Shown here: in pieces, positions 50,001-62,100 of the stretch | How positions within the stretch are numbered: the stretch's first letter is position 1 | Layout: the number at the start of each line of letters is the position of its first letter | NCBI GenBank assembly: GCA_964019055.1 | Contig: OZ025217.1 | Coordinates: 4,510,617 to 4,574,616 of the forward strand | Source: Anthopleura xanthogrammica | Taxonomy: Eukaryota; Cnidaria; Anthozoa; Actiniaria; Actiniidae | Length of the DNA stretch: 64,000 nt | Reading direction: 5' to 3' | Made by a program: the position numbers and the translations under genes | Notes under the pieces: generated by a model | What the model was told of the DNA's origin: nothing | Database searches by the model: none | The model's input: the letters and a program-made list of their open reading frames with translations, nothing else

Positions 50001-50574
50001 ATTGACTTAAGTAAGATAATTTATTGGTAGGCAAATGCTTATTGATGCTCAAATACCCTAATGATTACTGTTAAAAACATGTCACGACGAGCGTCCGTCA
50101 TGGTTCTTTAGCTTACTCATAGTCCAGAGCTGGACCCACTTTTGTCGATGCGCGCGCGACAAGAACGAACGGAGTAGTGGAAGGAGACTGGTAAGAATCG
50201 TAAAGATAAAAGTGGGTCCAGGGACATTTGTCTGTGCATGAGTCACTACATCCCGTTTTTCAGTATTCTGTATTTCGTGCGCGCGCTGTTTTTTATCTTA
50301 TTTTTGCGATATGAATTAATCAGTTACTGAGGAAAGTGGGTCCAGTTCTGGATTAGCTTACTTACAGATGCTGGTTTGTAGGGATCCCGTCTCCCCATGA
50401 TGAAATGAAAATCGGGGTAGTAATAGCCATCTGGAACCCTGTGGTAAATTGCATCAAATAATATTACGATGAGATAAAGATAAGATAAAGTAAGTAACCA
50501 CATAAGAAAATGTAAAAGCCAAGATGTGATCTAGTCACGAAGTCACGGTGTAAAAAAAAAAACAGAGAAAAAAA

Positions 50575-50618
<44 letters not shown>

Positions 50619-52290
50619 AAATTTTCGAATTAAAGATTGTTTATAAACGTTTGGGTTCACTTTTTATTTATTTTTAGCGTATTTGCTAATCCAACATTCG
50701 GAATAGATGCAGTAACTAAACTAACTATTGACTTACTGTGTACAATTTTTGCCAATAACATTAGCGCGACACTGACACTGTCCTGATACTTTGTCACATG
50801 TATTAGCAGGATAGGTACCACCTTCATCACATTCACATGCTGTAAACACAATATAAAATACCATTGATATCAATCGATGCAAATCAATCCACTTGATATT
50901 TATTTAGCTTGTAGTAAAAATTTACCGTGACTTAGGCCCAATTTAGACGTCGAATTTCACATGTGCCGAATTCAATTTCTATTTAAATCGTTGAAATTGG
51001 CATTTGATTTAGACGTCGAATTTAATGTGCTGGTAAGTACGAGCTCTGGTTCGGTGCAATCTGATTGGTTGCTATGATCGAACGAAGATAAAAATAGAAT
51101 ACAAAAAGAGAATTGTTCTAATATTAATTCTTTAAGTTTTTCTTGCCTTTAGAGATACGAAGTCAGTTTGTAGAGAATTTAGCTAGCTACAACGATTTTA
51201 AAATTGTAGCCGTTATACGGAAGGTCGATATAATTCCGAAGCCTAAGAATTCTTACTCTACAAGCACCGATAAGCATTTCTTGGTGATAATCTTGAGTAT
51301 GATAATTGTATTTTCTAGTACTAAAGGTTTTTGTTGTGAATTTTTCTGGTGTTGCAGATTTATATGAACTTCTGGTTTCTTGCTTTGTTAACTCTAAGGA
51401 CCAATGACAGAGCCCGATATATTCGATACATGAATTATAACACTTAAGTACAATTTATGCATTACATTTAGCACATGTGAAATGCGACGTCTAAATCAAC
51501 TGTAAAATATTCGACGGGCCAAGATTCGGCAGTAGTCGTATGTAAATGGAATCTGCCGAATTTAAATGATTTAGACGTCGAAGTTCACATGCATTTAATT
51601 TTTGAATTGAATTAGATGACATAATTACTAGGCCTGTCTACGCACAGAGAAGCACAAAGAAACACATAAGATCGCACTTGGAACCCAGCACTTCGGAATG
51701 CGGCTCAATTTGCAGTACAAAACAATAGGTTTCCAAGTCTCAGGAGATTGATATTCTTTTGTTTTGCATTCCAAATTGAGCTACTTTGAGGTCACGTGCA
51801 AGTGGGGTTCTATATGTCGAGTAGCGTACAAGCAAATGAGGTCACACTCCAAAACGTATACTCCCCAAGCCCAGTACATTTTAATGGCCATTAAGTTGTT
51901 ACTCACATGTGCATCCATTGTTGCTTTCATTTCTTAAATTGTAGTATCCATGTTTACACTGACTACAGTCACGCAGCTCTACATTGGTTTTACAGGAACA
52001 CTGGCCTGTTTCGCTCTACAAGTTAATACCAATCATTCACATTTTTAAAGGCAATTAAATACTGGGGTATATATGTGGAATAATGCTGGATATGACACGA
52101 TGGCCTTGAGAGGTAACCCCGTGACAAGCCAGCAAAATCAGTATTGATATAAAAAAAACAATTTCGGAAAATAACTTTGGAATGAATCAACAACTATATT
52201 TTCGTACCGGGTTACAAAGATTCGAACCATTAACCGTTCCTGGCAAGTGACATCTACATTCTGAAAATAATAATAATAACAATAATAATA

Positions 52291-52338
<48 letters not shown>

Positions 52339-52427
52339 TAATAATAATAACAATAATAATAATAAATAATAATAATAATAAATAATAATAATAATAACAA
52401 TAATAATAATAAATAATAATAATAATA

Positions 52428-52469
<42 letters not shown>

Positions 52470-52621
52470 TAATAATAATAACAATAATAATAATAAATAA
52501 TAATAATAATAAATAATAATAATAATAACAATAATAATAATAAATAATAATAATAATAAATAATAATAATAATAAATAATAATAATAATAACAATAATAA
52601 TAATAAATAATAATAATAATA

Positions 52622-52666
<45 letters not shown>

Positions 52667-52818
52667 TAATAATAATAACAATAATAATAATAAATAATAA
52701 TAATAATAAATAATAATAATAATAACAATAATAATAATAAATAATAATAATAATAAATAATAATAATAATAAATAATAATAATAATAACAATAATAATAA
52801 TAAATAATAATAATAATA

Positions 52819-52860
<42 letters not shown>

Positions 52861-52949
52861 TAATAATAATAACAATAATAATAATAAATAATAATAATAA
52901 TAAATAATAATAATAATAACAATAATAATAATAAATAATAATAATAATA

Positions 52950-52997
<48 letters not shown>

Positions 52998-53134
52998 TAA
53001 TAATAATAACAATAATAATAATAAATAATAATAATAATAAATAATAATAATAATAACAATAATAATAATAAATAATAATAATAATAAATAATAATAATAA
53101 TAAATAATAATAATAATAAATAATAATAATAATA

Positions 53135-53199
<65 letters not shown>

Positions 53200-56100
53200 G
53201 TAAGATTACAAACTGGAAAAAAAGCGAGGCAGGTCCCAATGTGGACCTGATTTGTAGAAGGAAAGGTTCATGCCTCTCCAGGAAAAAAAATAGAGATTTT
53301 TCTTGACCTCCCGTTTTTTTGTGTGGTGTACTTTTCCGGCTTGCTGACTTGCTAATGAGGTATTTTGGACGGCAGGGGCATCGTTTTCCATACATCAGTT
53401 GTGCATCCTTGTTTCGACTTCTTTAAAATAAGCGCACCGTCGGCCTCAATTTTATTAGTCAAGTTTATTGTCTTTTTTTTACAACCTGAGTGGTTGCGTG
53501 GGCCTGGTGGGAATGTATTGAGTTTTGCCTCGTTGTTGCTACGACTACTGGTCATGATTTGCAGCAAAGTTTCATTACGTTATGGCATCACCAGCTGCTA
53601 TATTACTGAAATTTAACCTCATTTGTATACCATGGTACCTACCTGAACAGCCCTCTGGGTTATCGCGAGTCAGGTTGAAGTACTCAGATTTACATTGGTT
53701 ACATTGTCGTCCGTATACATTTGCCTTACAGTAACAATCTCCGGGTTCCTGGAATAATGAAAGCAGTCAACTAAATTACCAATTGTAAAGATTTCATAAT
53801 TCTTCTAGACCTAAAGATAGGATAAATACTCTTACGAAACAAGACCTTAATTGATGAAAACTGAGACACAAAATATCAATATGAAAAAATATATATTAAT
53901 CGTGGAATAGTAGTAAAGAAATATTACTTATTCGATTGTTTCACGATTGAGGGTCACTTGCAGAGGACCGCAAAAAAATCCCCGCAGTCATTGTGTTTTC
54001 TTGTGAAAGTTATAATTTAAATTTCTTAATTTTCTAGTAGAATTAAGATGTTTTGTTATGCAAAATATTTAGTACAGTTTTTGTTTAGGGTTTTTATCCA
54101 TTTACTTTTTTTTTTTTTGGACTAAGCGTATGTTCGTTATATTTTCGAAATGTTTTATCAACAAATGTATATACAGCTATTGATGTGTGTGTGGAGGGGG
54201 GGGGGTGGGGGGGGGTGCAACTAATATCTAAATCACCTAATTTGTGGCTGGGATTGGTGTACCAATCCTCACACATTTTCCTAATTGAACTGTAAAACTA
54301 CCATACCTTGCCAGGATGGCTGCTTAATTCCTCTTCATCTGATACACAATCCAAAAACGTTAGACGACTTGTGTTCTTGGTGCCACGCACATCACATGAG
54401 CATGCTGTATAAAAACAAACCATCACAAAATGCTCTTAGTATTTTCAGCTGAATAATAGAAATTTAGGCTAAATCTTCTTTTGTTCGGTATAGTTAGTGT
54501 AATATTTAACTGCTCTAACTTTGCACTATATTATAAACCATATTTTATTTTGATTTAACTTGTTTTGATGCTATTTTGCCCCCTCTGGCGACCATGATCC
54601 TTAGCGTTAAAACAATAGATTGTTTTGATGCGACGTCATAGTCTTGTTTTGTATGTATAACAACTTTATATTTTTATTAAAATTCTAACTTTTGATATTG
54701 AAGACTTAAGCTTTGTATAATTTGGTCTTGTATATTAATAATAATGATAATTATAACATGACTTTTTGTCGGTAAATGAATGATTTCATTGTCCGAAGAT
54801 ATTATTAAGGATATATTAGAGAATTTTAATTTAAAAACAAATGCATAAATATAATCTATCAATATCGGATACACCACAACCGCATGTATGGTTAAGTTTT
54901 ATTTGTTAACTTTTCATAGATAAGTGGTCATATTTTAGGACATGTTGTATCTCATCTCATTACATATTTGTATATGTACTTATTTCAATAAAATTAGTCT
55001 CAACCAACATAGAAAGCTGAGGTCCCTGAAGTTCATGGGGAATACTTGGTATCAAAGAAGCAAAGCGTTGTGACAGAAATTGAAGTTTGAGGATGCTTAC
55101 AGGAGGTAAAACAGTAAGTAGTTAAAGATTTCAAGTCAATCAATAGCTATCAAACTGTTGGAAACCTGTAAAATGTACCTACCCATAATCCTTGTCGGTC
55201 TCAGCTCTGTAGCTTTCTAGGTGACTAACTTTATTGAAAGAAGTATATGTGTACAAATGTATTATGCAACGTTTCCGATAGCTAGTGCAAATGCCAAGAA
55301 CAGATGATAATTATACAGATTTTAAAACTACGAATAAGTAAAGTGATCATAATGATGTCATCAAACCAATTACAGAGCATCTATTTGGGTGTAAATTCTA
55401 GTACTCTTTAATTTTAGAGTGAAAACTGTACTTTGAACCGCCTTTCAAATTATATGTTATCAATCCGACGCTCTTAGGGTCGTCACGTCGTCACGCAACG
55501 TTTGCCTGACGACCCTAAGAGCATCTGCGTAGGAGACGGCTAGACCGCATCTCGTTTCAGTTATCACTGACTGAATTAACTAGAGTATTGATTGCTCCTG
55601 TGCTTTGACATCAGCAATAGTCTGATTAACCAGGTTGACTGATAGTGAATAACGTTCTAACATTTCTTTTACAAATCAACATCTTATTTTAATACGCAAT
55701 GTTGCACCGTGTGTCGGAGCCTTTACACTACTTGGTTTTTTCTTTAAATTATACGTTATTTACTTAAATCATTTACAATTCCTTTCTCTGTCATTGAGAC
55801 ATTATTCGTATGACCTTGTACAACACATGATAAAATATTTTAACCTCATATTTGTCCATATTTTATGCATTTCTGTAATGTAAATGCAACTAAACAAAAA
55901 ACGATAACAATCGATAACAATCGATATACGAAATTAAGAAATCGATAATTATCGATTGCTCACAACTTTTTTCCCTATCGATTTTTATCGATTGACCGAT
56001 ACAATTAGTTTTAAATTTCTATCGACTGTTATCGATTGCTATCGATTAACGGATTTATCGATTGCACACGCCGGGTTTACAAAATCATAATCACAAGCAC

Positions 56101-59100
56101 AGCCAACAATAAGATCAGTACAGTCACAACGAAAATAACCTCCTTGAAGATTCTCCTGATAGGAGCTAGAGAGTTAAACAAATCCTCCATCATTTCGCTG
56201 TTCACGTTTGAACGAGGAAAAGGAACTTCTGGAACTTCAACACCAATAAACTCACACAAAGGTTTCCATCCTTCTTTAACGTTGTAGACAAGAAGCTGAT
56301 CCCGCGGGATCACTGATCTGACTCGCTCATTATGCCTTCGATACATACTTCTATAAAATTCATTGGGGTTGCTTTTGTTGGGAGGTTCATAGATCTTTCC
56401 AAAACTTGTGAATAATCTTTTAAATTTTCTACCTGTGGGGGTAAGAAACATTCCAATAATGAACCATAGCTGGGAGAAAAAAGACCCCAAAACTTCAGTA
56501 TTCTTCAGCCAGCTTTTCAGCCATACTTCCTCATCATCTCGTACCATCAGGACAACCTTGGAGTTAGGAAAAGCATGAAAAATTTCTTCGAAGACAAGAA
56601 AAGCAGGGGCATCGGTTACAGCGTCCACCCTGGCGTACATAGCTGCAAAGTCAGGCATCTCATTGGATTCAAAGGCTTGAGTATACTCGTCCATATGAAA
56701 TTCCCAATGCTCCTTGGCATCATGCACATTATAGCCAAGTATTCTGAGCGCCGAGGCCATGGATTTGGTGCCAGTCTTGGAGAATCCTGCACAAATAACC
56801 TTCATATCACCTTTCGTGACTTAGCTTCAGTGTCGATCGATTCTTGTCGAGAGACTCAGATGACGTAGCCCAAAGATTTACCCATCCATAAGAACTGAAA
56901 TATCGAACATTCACAGCTAGCCACACAGTGCTAGACGATACCATAATGGTTGTAACAGTTGAAATAACCCTGTGACCTCTAGCTGACTTCAGTAATAACG
57001 AAGTGATAGATGATTGGTCATGCATCACAAGGCAAAACAAGTCTATTTTTAATCTACTCTAATCCATAATCTTATATTGCAGATTTCCAGGTTCTCTTTA
57101 CTCTTGATAATTTGCGTTGTTTTTTTTTTATTCGTTTTTATTATGTATTGTACATAAAGAAAAGAGAGTGTAGGAGAGAAGTTTCTAGGACACATTTGGG
57201 GTTTACAAAAGATTTCAACAGAAAGCTAACCGCGTTCGGTGCTCTAGCATGTAATGCAAAACTATTTGATCGCATCAATAAGTTGTAGAGAGGTTGCCTA
57301 TTAGTCCGAATTTGCAATTTAACATTTGAAACACGTTTACTTTATTTACTGTGCTACGCGTCGTACCGTAGTCACATACACAAGTTTTTTTCATTTCTTT
57401 TTGACAATTGTTAGCTAGATTTCCTTTACGTCATATACCGAGTCGAGGTATGGCGACGGGTTTGGGTGGCTATTGTTCTGGACTGACTAGCCTCGTGTTC
57501 ACGCGGAACATAAAAGCGTTTTTGCGTGTATGGGGGCTGGTTGGTGGGAAGCCGGTGCCGGTTATTCGATTCCGTCGCTATATTTCGATTCGGTACATAG
57601 AGATTCAATATATTTATTTATAAAGTAGAATATTTATGTAGTATATTTATATAGCATATTTATTAGTGTTATAGCCTTTATATAGATTTAACAGACGAAG
57701 AGCCATTCTTGCTGAAATGATGTTAATAAAGTCATTTATTATTATTATTCCTTGAATTCAAAAATATCGCAGGCGCAGACATGAAACAGAGGCATTTTCG
57801 GGCAAAATCACGCGTGCTATTGACACTGCCCGAAAATGCCTCGAAATCATGTCTGCGCCTGCGATATTTTTGAATTCAAGGAATAATAATAGTAATAAAG
57901 CGCTCGCGCATCTCGAAAATGGTCTAGAAATGACTTCACTGCAAGACTGAGGTTTCATTTGACTAATAACTCTGACTCCGTTTTCTGGTTTTCACTTCGT
58001 CATAAGCTGCTTCTGACTCCAACTCCAATCTTTTTTTTTAAAGCACTAGCCTTAATCTCTATTTGATTATGTTTTCCTTAGACGATTTATACCATTCTCC
58101 TTATTTTGACTTAGCCAGACTATACACTGAGGGAACCCGGCTTTCTATTGTTTAAATGATTTACGGTATTAGGAAGGAAACTTTACTCATTATGGGTTTC
58201 CTGTGGTTTGAGATCGTGTTGATATATCACCAAATTTCGCCATTATTACTGGGTTGCTATGGTAGCAAACCAGTCTTAAAATGAGATCCATTTTTCGGGC
58301 GTCAGGTAGACCATAATTTCACACGTCATGATTGGTCGAGAACTTGTAAACAATGTCCAATGTCCAATGAAGTTGCCACACGACATCGATGTATTTATAG
58401 TTTTTAGTGTTGTGTCACCATTAATTCATTCGTTCAGGGTTCGTGAAGTACTAGTTTGTCTGTGGGCATGTTGCGTACTATTGTCTTTAGGTTTTTTAAC
58501 GCTACGCTTAAACTACTTACAAACACACACGCCGTACGTGGTAGACACACACTAAAAGATGTTATTGAGCGATTTTGGAACGGGTTGGTCCACATACTCA
58601 AAGAGAGAAGTCTGAGAATCTGTGAGCTATCTTTGAGAATCTATGAGCAAACTACGGTATGAGAATCGTAGAACTAGACAAACTAGTCAAAATAGACTAA
58701 GAGAATCTATAAACTACCTAGCTATGATCAAACTAGATCTTACCATATCTCAGATACAAAAAAATATACTGAGACAAACTACAGAACGAGAGACAAACTA
58801 CAAAACGAGTGACAAACAAAGCTTTGATGAAAGCTGACTCCAAGAACTTGTAGAAGTCAGACGAGCTGATAGTGATCTACAAGAAAGCGAACTGCCAAGA
58901 CTCCTTGTTGAATATTTCCATTTATGAAAATACAGAAAACAAAAACTGAGGGAAAAACAAATTACCAGTTAAACACATTTTGGCTAAGATTATTTACTTT
59001 GATAAAACGTTTGTTTTGCAGCGAACAGTTTCGATACTGAAATATATATGTTTATTTCATCAGCTAGTCTTGAAAGGTACTCTAGTAGGTCAAGTAGAAT

Positions 59101-62100
59101 TCTAATACGCGTTGACAAGTCAGTAACGCAACACTAATGCCTTACTAGAATTTAAAATGTTTTTAATAAAGGGGGACTTTGAACCCAAAAGGAACACTTT
59201 GGTAAGAAATAATAGAGTATTTAGGATTGGTGAGTGGGCGAGCTCTCGCACAGGCAACCCAGTGAACGCTCCAAGAGCGTCTAGTTTTTATCTATATTTA
59301 AAATTCATATTTAGCCAAAAGAAAGATATGCACTATTAATCATTAACATTTAGTACTAGAGTGATTGCAATAAACCCGTTCAACAATTACTAGACTAACA
59401 CACACTATTAATCACAAGTACTAACTAATAGACTCCAAGTAGACTACAAATAGTCTAACTAAAACAAAAATTATTAAACAGACAACAAATGAATGTAGTC
59501 TATACATGTTTATTGACATTTATATGTATTTTCCAAGTCGGATAACTGGAAAGATTGTAGAAGGCAAAACGGCAAAGCTTTAATTCAATCTTTTACACGG
59601 AATGAATTAATTACTTATTTACAGTTTATAAAGTTTGTAAAGCAAATGACTCGTAGTAAAAATATTGTTTTTCAGTAGAATGAGACCGTTATTTCGTCTT
59701 CCTAATTTTAACCAATAAAGTTGTAGTCTTCACACATGAGCTAGTTACACTAGGCTAATACACACTAGTACACGCAAGCAGATAGTCGTAGACTTTGACT
59801 AAAAGATTTTGTTGAACGGGTTTATTGTAATCACTCTATAAACTAATAATACTGACCTCATATTTAGCCGTTCTTTAATGGCTAAAAATCGTCTATGTAA
59901 TAATAGTCACCTCATATTTAGCCGTTGTTTAATGGCTAAAAATCATCGAAAATACCCCAATGATTAGTAGGCTAACTACGTACTATTCAGTGTTTGAAAG
60001 CTGTCCAGCGTTTAGGGTTATCACAATGAAAATAATCTCCTGGAAGATTGTTAACATAAAACCAGCATCACAAACACAGCCAACAAAGTAAACAGTACAG
60101 TCACAATCAAAATAACCTCCTTGAATATTCTCCTGCCAACAACTGAAGAATTGAGCAGAGAAGGTATCATTTCGCTGTTCATGTTTGAACGAGAGAAAGG
60201 CACATCTGGAACTTCAACACCAAGAAACTCACACAAAGGCTTCCATCCTTCTTTAACATTATAGACAAGAAGCTGATCCCGCGGGATCACTGATCTGACT
60301 CGCTCATTATGCCTTCGATATACACTTTTCATTGATTCATTTACGTTGATTTCGTTGGGAGTTACAAAGAACTTTCCCTCACTTTTCAATAACCTCTTTA
60401 ATTTTCTACCTGTGGGGGTAAAAATCATTCCCAAAATGACCCAAAGTTGGGAAGCTGATGACTCCCAAACTTGAAGCGTCTTCAGCCAGCTTTTCAGCCA
60501 CACTTCCTCATCATCTCGTACCATCAGGACAACCTTGGAGTTGGGAAAAGCATGAAAAATTTCTTCGAAGACATGAAAAGCAGGGGAATCGGTTACAGCG
60601 TCCACCCTGGCGTACATAGCTGCAAAGTCAGGCATCTCATTGGATTCAAAGGCTCGAGTATACTCGTCCATATGAAATTCCCAATGCTCCTCGACATCAT
60701 ACACATTATAACCAAGTATTCTGAGCGCCGAGGCCATGGATTTGGTGCCAGTCTTGGAGAATCCTGCACAAATAACCTTCATATCTGCTTTCGTGACTTA
60801 GCTTCAGTGTCGATCGATTCTTGTCGAGAGACTCGGATGACGTAGCCCAAAGATTCACCCATCCATAACAACTGAAGTATCAAATATTCACAGCTAGCCA
60901 CACAGTGCTAGACGATACCATAATGGTTGTAACAGTTGAAATAACCCTGTGACCTCTAGCTGACTTCAGTAATAACGAAGTGATCTATGATTGGTCATGC
61001 AACACAAGGCAAAACAAGTCTAATCCATAATCTTATATTGCAGATTTCCAGGTTCTCTGTACTCTGGATAATGTGCGTCGTTTTTTTTATTCGTGTTTTT
61101 ATTATGTATTGTACATAAAGAAAAGAGAGTGTAGGAGAGAAGTTTCTTGGACACATTTGGGGTTTACAAAAGATTTCAACAGAAAGCTAACCGCGTTTGG
61201 TGCTCTAGCATGTGATGCAAAACTATTTGATCGCATCAATAAGTTGTAGAGAGGTTGCCTATTAGTCGGAATTTGCAATTTAAAAGAAAAAATAATTCTA
61301 TTTTTAATCTACTAATTCATAATCCTATATTCTCTGGATAATAGGCGTTGTTTATTTTTATACGTTGCTATTATCTACAATATCTATTGTGCATTCCATA
61401 CCTTGACATGCGTCCTTTCTCGCCTTGTCCCTTCCCTTTGGTCTATAATAAAACTCCTCGCAATTTTCGCAGTTTATTCCACGTGTATGATTCTGCAGAA
61501 TATGATGTACATTATTTAAGATAAGGTCAAAAAAAGCATCATACAGGACCTGCCAATTTAGAGGGGAGGGGTGGGGTTACCTGATGCCCATCACCTCTGG
61601 AAAAGAAATCCTGGATTTTGTACTCAAACACAGTAACTTCAAACAATGAACTAAAAGTCAAATCGCAGAAATAAATTTACTGATTGCGTTTATGCTAAGC
61701 GACGTATTTGTGTATAGAAAATGGTCACTACGACACCCAGTATTGAACATTTCAACAGGTCTCTAGGGGGAGGGGGTAACTATAAATTCCATACCACTTC
61801 ACTGTAATAGTAAACAACTAAAATCGATTCCCTAGTTTAGACCATTGTTTTGGTTTTCTCACTTGCCGAAATCGGAAAAATACACCAAATGCAATGGATA
61901 AAAAATATTTATATTTGTTTGAAAGAAGATTATAGTTTCTAAATTTATCTAACATATTAAAGGTTCATGGGGTAGGAGGATGGCGTCCAGATAATGAATT
62001 AATATGATTATCTAGTTATATGCTGTATACACATGATCATTTTCGCATCTTGGAAGCCAAACCAGCTGATCTAAGAAAAAATATTAACCAATCTGCAGAA

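Noticed and set aside
52138..53395. Poly-Leu/Ile/Tyr frames up to 402 codons
   Set aside because: Produced by the AAT satellite. Only the 53-nt laminin exon at the left edge is real coding.
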